A stretch of DNA of 64,000 nt from Methylocella sp. (GTDB lineage Bacteria; Pseudomonadota; Alphaproteobacteria; Rhizobiales; Beijerinckiaceae): the NCBI GenBank assembly GCA_037200525.1, contig JBBCGG010000001.1, positions 972,501 to 1,036,500 on the forward strand, in the 5' to 3' direction. Under the pieces are notes generated by a model. It was given only the letters and a program-made list of their open reading frames with translations. It made no database searches and had not been told where the DNA came from. The position numbers were made by a program, and so were the translations under genes. Every line of letters starts with the position of its first letter. Position 1 is the stretch's first letter. Of this stretch, positions 1 through 9,420 are shown piece by piece.

Positions 1-272
1 CGGCCTGGACGAGCGATCCTGAAGCCCGGCGAGCCCCTCGGCCTGAAAACGCGCGAGCCACTTTCTGACAGTCCGCGAGCAGACGCCGGCGGCTCGTGCG
101 GCGGCCTCCGACGTCTGCCCGCTCAACACCGATTGAACCAGATGCTCTCGACCAAGCGGCGTCAAACGGGCATTCTTGTGGATGTTCATCCGGTCCTCCG
201 GGGAATCACTGAAGCGTCGCAACCTCAGCTTCCTAGGTCCGGACCGGATGGACAACCTAGTGAAAGCTCACA
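1..272 (-). mobile_element. IS481-family insertion sequence, left part, cut by window edge
   Basis: The minus strand opens at 189 with a short protein beginning MNIHKNARLTP, followed by a helix-turn-helix segment (SEAAARAAGVCSRTVRKWL), as in the N-terminus of IS481-type transposases. The reading frame leaves the window at base 1, so only about 63 residues are visible and the DDE catalytic domain is outside. The bases from about 225 to 272 (ending TAGTGAAAGCTCA) look like the terminal inverted repeat region, but the other end is not in view, so the boundary is approximate. Confidence 0.7.
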
Positions 273-372
273 TCTAGCCAGCTGACCCCTGGGGAAGCCT
301 CGCGCTCGGATACGGTCGTGATGTTTTGCAATTTGCACTACGAAGGCGTATGTTCGTCGCCGGAGATAAACA

Positions 373-672
373 ATGGCCGTCAACGCTGAACGTAAGGAAC
401 ACCCGATCTCGATGCGCCTCCCCGAGGCCGACATCGCCATGATCGACCGTGCTGCCGGACTGCGCGGCCGCTCCCGCACGGACTTCGTGCGCGAAGCCGC
501 CGTTCGAGCAGCCGAGGACGTCTTGATGGAGAATCGGCTGATCCGCATGAGCGCAGAGGGCTTTGCGGAGTTCATGGCGGTCCTGTCAGCGCCCGCAGCC
601 GCTATTCCCGAAGTGGTCGAATTAGCGAAGCGTCCCGCCCCATGGGAGCCGGGCTACATCGCAAAAAGCTGA
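373..672 (+). CDS. TacA-like DUF1778 antitoxin
   Basis: A 99-residue ribbon-helix-helix antitoxin of the DUF1778/TacA family. The N-terminal half (HPISMRLPEADIAMIDRAA, then RSRTDFVREAA) has the DNA-binding pattern, and the acidic-hydrophobic C-terminal tail is the usual toxin-neutralising part. Its stop at 670-672 is three bases before the start of a GNAT acetyltransferase toxin gene, the standard type II arrangement. The antitoxin is expected to bind the toxin and repress the shared promoter upstream of 373. The pair looks intact, although most neighbours are broken. Confidence 0.9.
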   Translation: MAVNAERKEHPISMRLPEADIAMIDRAAGLRGRSRTDFVREAAVRAAEDVLMENRLIRMSAEGFAEFMAVLSAPAAAIPEVVELAKRPAPWEPGYIAKS

Positions 673-675
673 GCC

Positions 676-1170
676 TTGAGTCTCTCGGTCCCCGAGCCGC
701 TCACCGCAGCGCACGACGTCTCGGCATTCTCCTGCGGTAGGCCCTCGCTCGACCACTGGCTCAAGACCCGGGCGCTTTCAAACCAGGAGAAGGGCTTCAC
801 CGCGCTTCTGGTCGCTCACGAGGAAGGCCGCGTGGTCGGCTTCTATGGTCTCGCGCCGACGGCCGTCGTCCCGAACGCCCTGCCGCGGTCCATCCGAACG
901 GGCCAACCCCCTGATCCAGTGCCGTGCCTATTGCTCGCCCAACTCGCAACGGACCTCGCCTGGGCCGGCCGCGGTATCGGGACCGGCCTGGTGAAACATG
1001 CTCTGCAGCGCTGCATCACGGCGGCAAAGCTCGTTGGCGGTCGGGCGCTGCTCGTCAACGCTGTCGATATGGAAGCAGCGGCCTTCTGGCAACGACGAGG
1101 ATTTCTCCCATCCCGGGATGATCCGCTCATTCTGGTTCGTTCCATCGCCGACATTGCGGCGTCGCTTTGA
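676..1170 (+). CDS. TacT-like GNAT-family acetyltransferase toxin
   Basis: A 164-residue GCN5-related N-acetyltransferase paired with the DUF1778 antitoxin upstream. Toxins of this family acetylate the amino group of charged tRNAs and block translation. The acetyl-CoA binding motif is visible as AWAGRGIGTGLVKHAL around residues 95-110, and the N-terminus (LTAAHDVSAFSCGRPSLDHWL) is typical of TacT/AtaT toxins. The start appears to be TTG at 676, just after the antitoxin stop, suggesting translational coupling. Length is normal for the family. The target tRNA cannot be told from sequence. Confidence 0.88.
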   Translation: MSLSVPEPLTAAHDVSAFSCGRPSLDHWLKTRALSNQEKGFTALLVAHEEGRVVGFYGLAPTAVVPNALPRSIRTGQPPDPVPCLLLAQLATDLAWAGRGIGTGLVKHALQRCITAAKLVGGRALLVNAVDMEAAAFWQRRGFLPSRDDPLILVRSIADIAASL

Positions 1171-1209
1171 TGATCGAAGCGACAGCAAAATGCAGACTGG
1201 GGGTCTGGG

Positions 1210-2433
1210 ATGGGCGATGACAAAGCTGTTTTGGTGGCCGCTCTGGAAAGTGCGGTCAGGGCCTTTCGAGCAGCTTACCCCAATCCGACGCTTCTTGGAC
1301 CATCGCCGGATCAGACCGTCCTGGAGCCATTGGCCGCGGCAATCGAACAGTGCAAAGCTTACAAGGCAGTTGCTGGCCAGGTGGTGTTCAGTGGCGGATC
1401 GGGTCCGGTACTCCACGCTGGTTCGCTCGCGTCCGTTCTGTTCTCTAGAGGCGGTTGGCCGACAGAAAACGTAGCGGGCGCCGTTGACTGGCTGTTAAAG
1501 CTTCTGGGAACGCGGAAAGCCACGATATTGGTTAAGGCCGCGATCTGGGGGTTGCAAGTCGATCAGCCAGTGGCGCTCGGCAAAACCGCTCAGCTCACGT
1601 CATTCACCGCCTTGTCCAATTCTTACATGAAGGGGCGTATCCAGGAGCGTGCGCGCGCCTGCTACGACGGCTCGGCTTGGATGACGCCGACTTACTATGA
1701 TTTGCCGGATGCCGCTTATGCGGAGGCAGTGGACGAGTTTCCTTACATCGGAGGCGACGGGGCCGCATTCCAGCGCATGAACGATTTGGAAGAGAGGCTG
1801 AAACGACATCGTCCTGATCCTTCAGGCGGCCACCGCAGGTCGTCCGATTGCCGCCGCCTGCTGGTTCGAATTTCTCGACCACGACCTCGAATATGCCGAA
1901 TGGGAGAACACCTTGTCCTGGCTCCTGCCGGAGGTACATCCTCGCGTCGAGCGCGGCTCTCCCGTCGAAGGCTCCCGGATTCAGTCCAACATCGCCAACT
2001 TTGATGCACTGCCTTCGGACCGTCGCGCGGACCTCCTGCGATCCATGGATCGTTTCAGATTGAGCCAGTGTCGGCGGCAACCCATCGATCGCGTGCTCGA
2101 CCTCACGCTCGCCTTCGAAATCGCCGTCAGCGGTCCTGGCGGCGAACAATCTCCGCCCAGCTACAAGGTGATAGTGTCCGTACAGCGCAAGTTATTGGGG
2201 GCGCGTTGCTGGACCGACAGCAAAATCGCGCTTCGATCGCTGAACTTTACAAGCTCAGAAATCAGGCGACCCACGGCGGTCAGTTGAAGTCGAAGGCGGT
2301 CGAGACCCTCAACGAGGTGATCGAAGCCAGCAGCGCGATTTATCAGAAGCTGATGGCGCGGCTTCTAACGATCAAGGCCGCGCCGGATTGGCAAGACATC
2401 GAGCTAGAGCCCTCGCCGGCTGAGCCATCATGA
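1210..2433 (+). pseudogene. Frameshifted gene ending in an Apea-like HEPN domain
   Basis: One coding region of about 400 codons is spread over two frames. Frame 1 runs from 1210 to about 1800, continues in frame 2 (DIVLILQAATAGRPIAA onward), and returns near 2170 to a frame reading SVRTAQVIGGALL and then YKLRNQATHGG. The last stretch carries the R-x4-H signature (RNQATH) of HEPN ribonuclease domains of the Apea-like kind, which are common in defence genes. Two compensating frameshifts point to a decayed gene, though sequencing errors cannot be excluded. The N-terminal part is not recognised. The island setting fits a former RNA-targeting defence protein; that role is an inference. Confidence 0.55.
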
Positions 2434-2539
2434 CCGCCAAGCTAGTGGCCGCGTTCTGTTTGATCCGCGAGGAATGCGCTCCGCTTAGCTAGGCGATTCA
2501 TGGCGCTAGACGACTGACAGCGGCGCTAAGCACCAATAT

Positions 2540-3601
2540 CTATCGCACAAGTTGCGTAGGGATAAACAGTTCGTCGGCAATAGGCTTCCGTGCCGCGAAA
2601 TCAATCGGCCCGCAGCCTACTTCGCCATTCGGCAGGCGCTTTACGGTCATAACGAACTTTTTCAGCGTGACACTGTTATGGCAAAGCCAGCGCAGCACAT
2701 GATCACCGCCATCCTTTATCTGAGCATTCTCCTTGCCCAAAGTCTCAATACTGGTGAGGGTCTGAGCGATCGTTCCGGCTGCTATGTCGGCGAGACTGAG
2801 AAGGTCGAGATATTCAAACGCTCTCGGCGTAAATGGACGGGCGCCGCCCAGAAAGCTGAACGGCTTCTCGGTGTAGAGCGGCAGAACCCGGTTAAGGACG
2901 CCAAGAAGTTTGGTATGCTTCTCTGGAGTCTCTCCGATCGCGTCGTGATCCGTCATCCAAAAAATCTTCTGTCTAGCCTGCCCCAGCAGGGCAACAAGAA
3001 AGGCGATGCAGTGTAATACCCGAAAGAGCTTCTCACCGACTCGCGGCGCGACGGAGCCGTAACCAGCTTCCTCCAAAGCGTCGGTCATATGGCGCGTGGT
3101 CTCTGCATCGCCAGGCCCGAATAGTGAGGGAATCGTTTTGTCAACAACCAGGGTGAATAGTAGGCCAGAGATATAACTATCGCTTAGCCGCAAATAGGCC
3201 GGCAGCATCCGTCGCAACGGACCCCAACGAAAGTCTTTGAACGCAATCTCCTTACCAGGGATACCAGACTTGGCCCGAAGCTTAGCCATCTGCTGCTTGA
3301 AAGGGTCCAAAGAACCGAAGGCGCAAACCAGGAAGGAATAAGTGAAGAAACGGCTCGACGAATCCTCGCCGCCATAGTCGCTAAAAATGCCCACCGTTCG
3401 ATTTGCCAACGCACTGAGATTGGGCAGCAGGAGTTTCCCTTCTGCGTCGCGCGCCTTGAACCCTTGTTCCAGGAAGTGCGCGAGGCCGGGCAACTCCGCC
3501 CGATTCTCATCGCGAAGGACGTTCAAATCGGGTGAGCGTAATGTGACGACACGCGCACGTTCAATTAGCCCAGGATCGAAAGTGAACCTCTTAGGGTACA
3601 T
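2540..3601 (-). CDS. Unrecognised 353-residue protein of defence-island context
   Basis: An intact reading frame of 353 residues, starting with ATG at 3601, about 90 bases after the stop of the upstream ATPase gene on the same strand. No signal peptide or transmembrane segment is obvious. A segment near residues 70-95 (TVGIFSDYGGEDSSSRFF) followed by AFKDFRWGPLRR resembles the start of RNase H-fold proteins such as DUF3800, in which an acidic residue followed by glycines opens the first strand. That resemblance is weak and I do not assign a function. Position next to a RloC-like ATPase suggests a linked role. Confidence 0.6.
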   Translation of the reverse strand: MYPKRFTFDPGLIERARVVTLRSPDLNVLRDENRAELPGLAHFLEQGFKARDAEGKLLLPNLSALANRTVGIFSDYGGEDSSSRFFTYSFLVCAFGSLDPFKQQMAKLRAKSGIPGKEIAFKDFRWGPLRRMLPAYLRLSDSYISGLLFTLVVDKTIPSLFGPGDAETTRHMTDALEEAGYGSVAPRVGEKLFRVLHCIAFLVALLGQARQKIFWMTDHDAIGETPEKHTKLLGVLNRVLPLYTEKPFSFLGGARPFTPRAFEYLDLLSLADIAAGTIAQTLTSIETLGKENAQIKDGGDHVLRWLCHNSVTLKKFVMTVKRLPNGEVGCGPIDFAARKPIADELFIPTQLVR

Positions 3602-3693
3602 GCCGCTCTCGCTCCTTCAGCAGCCGGCGGATAGAGCCTGAAAATCCCGGACGAAGCCCGCCAAGCACGCGCCGGTGTGAAGCACCCAAGTCA

Positions 3694-5946
3694 TCAACAT
3701 CCGCCTACGATCGCGAGCGTCCGCTTCGCGTGGGCCAAGACTTCGTCGGAATTGAACGTGGTGTTCGGGTCATGGTGGAACGGCGCCGTGAACTCGTTGA
3801 TGTCGTCCAGCTCTTGATATTGCGGAAGTAGCGGGTGTGCGGCATCGTCCCGGATGATTTGCAGAATATCGCCCAACCAGTGCCCATCCTGGATTTGGTT
3901 GGGGAATCGGTAGCGGATGTACTTCTCCAGGAGTGGCCGCAGCATTGTCCGGATGGGCTTGGCATCCGTCGTGACACCTGCGGCGTACTCGACCACGGTC
4001 ATGTGATCCTGCAGGTAGCCCTCCTTGACCTCCCGTTCGATGTCCCAGGGCTCAAGGGCGGAGTTGCCCACCGTCCCCGATATCTGCATGGCGACAATGG
4101 CGGCGCCATGGATCTTCTGTCGGACCGCATCGAGGAAATATTTGTCGTGGGAGAAGACCAAGACTTGGCTGGCTGTCTCACCTACTCGCACGATCGCCTT
4201 CGCCGTCATTTCTCGCCGAAAGTCGTCCAGGCTGGTGAAAGGGTCGTCAAAGACGACAAGCTTATTCTGAAGCTCAGTGTCGCGATTCAGCTGGGCTAGG
4301 AAAAAGGCCAAGGCGAAGGTGCTCTTGTCACCCGCGCTCATGGTCGAATCGAACGTGGGCTGATCGCCATCAGCCTTGCTGACGTCGACATCGTTCCCGT
4401 CGAACTGCAGGCAGTATTCAGACTGCGGTGTCTTGCCGACGTAGTTCTTGCCGCATTTGGCGAGGCGAAACCCGGCGTTAAACCGGGTCAGGATGGCGTT
4501 GATCTCCTTCTCATACGCCCCAAGGATCGCGGCGTCGTAAGTGTCCAACTCGTCCTTCTTGGCGTCCTTATCTTTGACGCATTGATCCTTCTCCGCCGCC
4601 AGGGTCTCATAGGCCTTCGCCAGGCCGAGGAACGGTTCGGAATGCCGGGTCTTGACGGCCTTCAATTTGGCCAGAACCGCCTCCGCGGCAGCCTTATCAG
4701 CTTTGGCATTCGCTTCCTTTACAGCCGCGATCACCAAGTTCGATTGAACGATAGCGCCGTTGGCCGGATTCAATTCGCCACAGACCAGATCCCAGGCCGC
4801 TGCGGCGAAAGTGAACGCTGCCGACGCCGGCGCAATTTCCAACGGGGCCGATATCTTGGCGGTAAGCCAATCCGCAGCGGCCGCGTGAACCGCTTGAACC
4901 GTTGCCTCGATCTCGTTGACCCTGGCAGGCGAGGCGAATTTCAGGTCGGCGAACGGCCGCCAGAATTCAGCGTCGCGTTCGGCGTTGGTGAAGCCTTGGT
5001 GCGCTTTCAGCGCCGCCGCCTCGCCGAGCTGATCGTCGACCTGCTTCGCCAAGTCGTCGAGCGCGGCCTTGTGCTCGCTGTAGGCTTGGCTGAAGTACCC
5101 TTGATAAGCGTTGACGAGATCATTGCCGGCCACGGACGCGCTGCAAAATGGGCACTTGTCGTCCTTAACGTGCTCCAGTCCCACGCTGAGCCACGCCTCG
5201 CCACCCGCGTGGAAGCCGTGAGCCGAAATCTGATCTCGGACGCGCGCAGCAGCGTCGGCCGATACCTCCGGCAGGCCCTTCGCCATCAGCACTTCAAAAC
5301 TGGCCGGCAGGGAGGGCAGAGAGACCGGGATGAGGGCGGCGTGCTTTGCGATGGCATCGGCGCTTTCGACGGCTTTCAGCGTCTTCTCCGCTGCCGCGAT
5401 CTTCGTGTCGATCCCGGAGTCTTCGGCCAGTTTAAGGAAGGCTTCGAGCGTCATTCCCCTAGGGACATGCTGCTGCAGCACCTTTTTTTCAGCAGTGATC
5501 GACGATTGCTTTGCTGTCGCCTGGGCGTCCAGGGCGTCAATCTCTCCGGCTAGCTTGACACCGTTCGGTCCCACGACGACTCGATAGAAGTTGCGCCGAT
5601 GATCGACGGCGATCTGATGTCCGCCGTGGACGTTGGCGTTGATGAAGTGCTGGTCGAAGATGTGGATGTCCGGGTTAGCCGCGCTCCACGCACCCCCGCC
5701 GAACTTGATCGGGCCGGTGTCGAGTAGCAGCTGGACCTGCTGGTCGGCAGCGCTCCCGAAGGTTCTGCGCTTCAGGAGATGAACGGGATCATTCTCTTGC
5801 AGCGAACGCAGCATCGCGCACAGGGTGGTCTTTCCTCGGCCGTTTCCGGCGTAGAACAGAGTGTACTTGGCGTATTCTCCCCCGGAGACACCGCCCGCGT
5901 TGAAGCGGCCCACCGTCTTGATGCCGGTGATCTTCTTTAGGAACAT
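3694..5946 (-). CDS. RloC/PrrC-like AAA_13 ABC-type ATPase
   Basis: A 750-residue SMC/ABC-type ATPase. The N-terminus has a Walker A motif (GNGRGKTT, residues 34-41). The middle is alanine/lysine-rich and coiled-coil-like, with a CPFC pair at residues 265-268 that resembles the zinc hook of RloC and Rad50. The C-terminal part has an ABC signature (STMSAGDKSTF), Walker B (LVVFDDPFTSLDD) and the switch histidine (VFSHDKYF). This matches the AAA_13 family, which includes the anticodon nucleases PrrC and RloC, where the ATPase controls tRNA cleavage. I could not confirm anticodon nuclease catalytic residues in the last 150 residues, so nuclease activity is inferred. Length is close to RloC. The gene is intact. 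Confidence 0.75.
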   Translation of the reverse strand: MFLKKITGIKTVGRFNAGGVSGGEYAKYTLFYAGNGRGKTTLCAMLRSLQENDPVHLLKRRTFGSAADQQVQLLLDTGPIKFGGGAWSAANPDIHIFDQHFINANVHGGHQIAVDHRRNFYRVVVGPNGVKLAGEIDALDAQATAKQSSITAEKKVLQQHVPRGMTLEAFLKLAEDSGIDTKIAAAEKTLKAVESADAIAKHAALIPVSLPSLPASFEVLMAKGLPEVSADAAARVRDQISAHGFHAGGEAWLSVGLEHVKDDKCPFCSASVAGNDLVNAYQGYFSQAYSEHKAALDDLAKQVDDQLGEAAALKAHQGFTNAERDAEFWRPFADLKFASPARVNEIEATVQAVHAAAADWLTAKISAPLEIAPASAAFTFAAAAWDLVCGELNPANGAIVQSNLVIAAVKEANAKADKAAAEAVLAKLKAVKTRHSEPFLGLAKAYETLAAEKDQCVKDKDAKKDELDTYDAAILGAYEKEINAILTRFNAGFRLAKCGKNYVGKTPQSEYCLQFDGNDVDVSKADGDQPTFDSTMSAGDKSTFALAFFLAQLNRDTELQNKLVVFDDPFTSLDDFRREMTAKAIVRVGETASQVLVFSHDKYFLDAVRQKIHGAAIVAMQISGTVGNSALEPWDIEREVKEGYLQDHMTVVEYAAGVTTDAKPIRTMLRPLLEKYIRYRFPNQIQDGHWLGDILQIIRDDAAHPLLPQYQELDDINEFTAPFHHDPNTTFNSDEVLAHAKRTLAIVGGC

Positions 5947-7472
5947 ACTTGTGGCCCCCCGGCTGTATTTGCCTTCACCATAGCAGAACTGTGGTTCGCG
6001 CTCCCGGCCGCGCGCTGAGCATCGTCAGGCTCCGAACACGGAGGGCTCGTAGTTTCGCTCGTCCACATATCCGGCCCACGCGCCTGCGCTGAACGAGGGA
6101 GAACCGTCCGGCCACCCGGCGGACTGCCAGAGCATGTCCAGCGCTTCATGGACGGCCGGAGCCATCGGCGCCTCCATCCCAGCTAGCTTAACTATCGGAA
6201 GGAACACATCTGGCTGGCGAACACGGCGGCCACCCGGCTGGGCTCGCGTCAGCTCGACGTCTTCCATGCCATCGAGGGCGACGATTGCCAGCGCCGGACC
6301 GTCGAGATCGAGCGCACTCGCAATTTGCCCCATTCGTTCAAGGGTTCGCACGATCAACGCCTCTAGGCGGCGGCCGTCGATCAGGATTTGAGGATCATCG
6401 TCGATCCTGGCCCCGATGGTGGCCTGGTACTCGAGGTAACCGGGGCGGACCAGGCGCATTCGCCATGTTGTCTCGGGATTCAGGTGCGGCTCGGGCTTTC
6501 TGGGCATCACACAGCTCCACCACTGCCGCGCATCGCTGTCGTTCTTGACCCGCGCGTGACCGTTTGGCGGAAACCGCAACTGGACGTCAGCGACGTGGCG
6601 AGGATCAAGCCGGTTTCCCTGCGTGGCGGCGACTGGCGCCAAGCGCAAGGTAAGGCGCGGCCGGGTGACGATCTCCGGCAGGGCGCCGCGATTGGCGTCC
6701 ATCGCCAACTCGTTCAACGCGGTCTCGGCAGCGTTTCGCCGAACCTCCTCGGCAGCGACCTGATCTGCCTCGGCTTGAGCGGCGGCCGCGTGGGCGCCGC
6801 CGGCGACGCGGATGCGTTCGCGGGCCACGCGCTCGAGAGTGTCGATCATCTTGCTAAGTGCTGTCGCCTTCGCGTTTAGGTCACGGATGGCCTGCTCGGT
6901 ATTGGGTTGGATACCGATCTCAGCGTCCTGATCGGTCTTCGGCCATCCCATCTTAGGATTTCCACGCATCGCGTAGATTCGCTGCACGACCAGCTCACCG
7001 AAAGCATGAGCGGCTTGGCGCACATCCACAAAGGCCGCCTGAACCACGGCGTCATGAAATTCGTAGTCAGCACCGACCCAGTCCTCGTTCATCTCGTGCA
7101 GTGGGTCGAGCTTGCCGAGGAGGAACGAGTTGCCGAAGTTGTGCTGGCGCAGGAACTTCTTCAACGCGAGCGGGATCTGGCGATGAAACCGCTGAAGCAG
7201 CTCGACGTCATGGGGGTGGGATTCGGCCGGCGCGTCCGCCCGCAAGGAGGCCTTCAGCTTTGGGTCGCCAAAGACGGCGGTCAGGGCACCCTTTAAGTCG
7301 CGGATCAACCCGTCCCGCGCGGCCCGTCGTGCGTCACCGCTGGCGTCGTCAGCAAGCTCGAACTGAATTGGCCACCGCGCGTAGCGAAGGTCGAAAGGCA
7401 GCTCGTGCGCTTTGGGGTCGCCAAACGCGGTGTTCATCACCGCTATGACTCGCCGCCATCCCAGTGCCCTAA

Positions 7473-8361
7473 GAGTCCGTTTGACAACTATGGGTGGGTT
7501 ATCCGGCGGATCAACAAGCCGGCCATAGCGACCTCGATCATGGCGTGAGAGACGTCTATCCGGGCCTCGTAGTCTCGGACGAGACGCCTGTGGCGGGTCA
7601 TCCATCCGAAGGTCCGTTCGACGACCCATCGTCTCGGCAGAATCACGAATGCGGCCTCGGTACGCCGCACGATCTCGACGGTGAAGTCGAGAAAAGCCGC
7701 TTTGTCGAGCAGTCGCTGGCGATCGTAGGCGCTGTCGGCGAACAGGTGTTTGACCCGCGGCCAGCGTTTTTGGATGGCCTCAAGAACGGCTTGCGCGCCT
7801 GTGCTGTCGGCGATATCGGCCGTGGTGAGATTGACCATCAGCAGACGTCCGTCGGCGTCGACCGCGATATGGCGTTTGCGCCCGACGATCTTCTTGGCGC
7901 CGTCGAACCCGCGTGTTCCCTGCGGCGCCGGGGCTTTGACGGACTGGCTGTCGAGCACCGCCGCGCTCGGTTCGGCGTTGCGGCCCGTCCGCGCGCGGTC
8001 GATCATCAAGGCGACATCGTGAAGGGTGCGAAACATCAGACGCCGGGTCAGGCGGCGAAACCACCAGTACACCGTCTGCCAGGGCGGGAAGTGAACCGGC
8101 AGCATCCGCCACTCACATCCCGACCGCACCAGATACCGGATGGCGTTCAAAACTTCGCGCAGGTCTGTCCGTCGGGGGCTTCCGGTCGCTCCCGCCTTCG
8201 GCAGAAACGGCTCGACCGAAGACCATTCCTCATCAGTCAGGTCGCTCGGATAGCGCTTCGTCTTCTTCTCAATCTTGGCCATTCGGCCACGGCTCTTGGC
8301 TGTCCACATCGAAAGCGTGAATCATAACCAAAGAACCATGTCAAAGTTGTCAAACAGACTC
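7473..8361 (-). mobile_element. Complete IS5-family insertion sequence, 889 bp, TAA target duplication
   Basis: The ends are GAGTCCGTTTGACAACT at 7473 and its near-perfect inverse at 8361 (one mismatch in 17). A TAA duplication flanks both sides (7470-7472 and 8362-8364). The element carries one intact transposase gene. It sits inside the TIR-like gene on the same strand. The intact frame and matching ends suggest a recent insertion. A decayed end of the same lineage occurs at 41586-41708. Confidence 0.95.
7488..8282 (-). CDS. IS5-family transposase
   Basis: A 264-residue DDE transposase, taking the ATG at 8282 (MAKIEKKTKRYPSDLTDEEW) as the start. The N-terminal DUF4096-like region (LTDEEWSSVEPFLP) is followed by the DDE domain: first aspartate in VLDSQSVK, second in HLFADSAYD, and glutamate in WVVERTFGWM. 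It is full length for single-frame IS5-family transposases. It lies within intact terminal repeats, so the element may still be mobile. Confidence 0.95.
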   Translation of the reverse strand: MAKIEKKTKRYPSDLTDEEWSSVEPFLPKAGATGSPRRTDLREVLNAIRYLVRSGCEWRMLPVHFPPWQTVYWWFRRLTRRLMFRTLHDVALMIDRARTGRNAEPSAAVLDSQSVKAPAPQGTRGFDGAKKIVGRKRHIAVDADGRLLMVNLTTADIADSTGAQAVLEAIQKRWPRVKHLFADSAYDRQRLLDKAAFLDFTVEIVRRTEAAFVILPRRWVVERTFGWMTRHRRLVRDYEARIDVSHAMIEVAMAGLLIRRITHP

Positions 8362-8677
8362 TAAGCGCATAACCATGCTCGATGCAGACATTGGGGTTGG
8401 GCGCCTTCTTCCCTCCAATCCGCTCGGCAACGTAGGTTAGGTCTGCCAGGAAGACGGCGGCCTCATCGATCTTGGCGAAGATCGTCTCCATGATCGGCGG
8501 CGAGCCGGGGACGTCGCGGGTGTCGCGATCGACCTTGATCTCGCGATCGGCAAGATCTACATCGGCGTCCGCCCGCAGCTCGCCGATCGCTCGCTCAAGA
8601 CAGGACTCCACGAAGTTCCTTCCCAGTCGGTTCGGCGTGTCGCTCTGCCAAGAAAAGAAGACGTGCTGCGGCATGAT

Positions 8678-9277
8678 CTAATGCCGCCGATCGTCGTGGG
8701 TCTCGAACAGGAACATCGCCAGCGTGCCAGCGGCGCCCACCGCCAGACGCGCATGACGAGGTTTGAGACCTTTCGCGCGCCCGTCTTGGCCATGGCCCGA
8801 TCCGTAGAAGTTTTGCATCTCGCCGAGTCCGGCGACGGTCGCGCCAAGGCTCCGAAGCGTCTTCTTGATCGCATCGGCGCCTTTGGCCTCGTTGGGCACG
8901 GCGTCCGGAACGAGCTTCAGCGCCTTGGTGGCGGCCTTCACCAAATCGCCAAGATCAAGGGTAAGATAGATCGTCGAGATCCCCATCGACGTGCCGAACG
9001 TGATGATCCGGGTCGCCTGGCGGGCGGGCGCGATCATGTAAAGGAAGCGGCCAAGGGCCGGCGAGATGGCAAGAAAATTATCGGCACTGCTACGATAGAT
9101 CGTCCGGTAGTTTTCCCGTTCCTCGGCGATCATTTTCGCGGCCGCTTGCTCCAGTGTCGTGCCGGAGGCCTCAATGTCCGCCATCGTTGCCGTGAGGAAA
9201 GCGCGATCCGCGGCTTGGGCGTCCTGGCGGAGCTTGTCCAGGATTTGGGCGACACGGCCAATCCTCAACGAATTCAC
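8678..9277 (-). pseudogene. Chimera: O-methyltransferase N-terminus joined to an Abi_C domain
   Basis: The first 106 or so residues match the start of class I SAM-dependent O-methyltransferases (NFLAISPALGRFLY, then RIITFGTSMGISTIYL, the SAM-binding glycine strand). After about base 8959 the sequence changes to the conserved end of the abortive-infection C-terminal domain (MQNFYGSGHGQDGR, then PRHARLAVGAAGTLAMFL). The two families are unrelated, so a deletion or recombination fused the 5' end of one gene to the 3' end of another. The methyltransferase lacks most of its fold and the Abi protein lacks its N-terminus, so neither should work. The stop is four bases before the TIR-like gene. Confidence 0.75.
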
Positions 9278-9420
9278 CCCATTTCCCTTCGCATTCTCGA
9301 GGCGAACGGGCCTCGATTGATCCCACCCGAGGATATGGCATCGCGGAATTTGGCGCCATTAGGAAACCCTGCCAAAATGTTATTCGAATTTGCCAGTCGG
9401 CTCAGGCATCTGGAGCGGAC

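Larger units (their letters stand above)
6025..8674 (-). pseudogene. TIR-like effector gene interrupted by an IS5-family element
   Basis: Two pieces, 8674-8362 and 7469-6025, form one gene split by an insertion sequence. Removing the element and one TAA duplication restores an uninterrupted frame of 585 codons that reads IEHGYALR-ALGWRRVIAV across the junction. The N-terminal domain begins QHVFFSWQSDTPN and has a conserved acidic position (FLADLT, Asp78) and NPNVCIEHGYAL with Glu99. The NxxxExGxA pattern is shared by TIR and nucleoside deoxyribosyltransferase-type NAD-processing folds, in which the glutamate is catalytic. The C-terminal 400 residues are not recognised. The upstream Abi_C remnant ends four bases before the ATG, so the two were probably one operon. 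An NAD-degrading defence effector is an inference. Confidence 0.75.
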
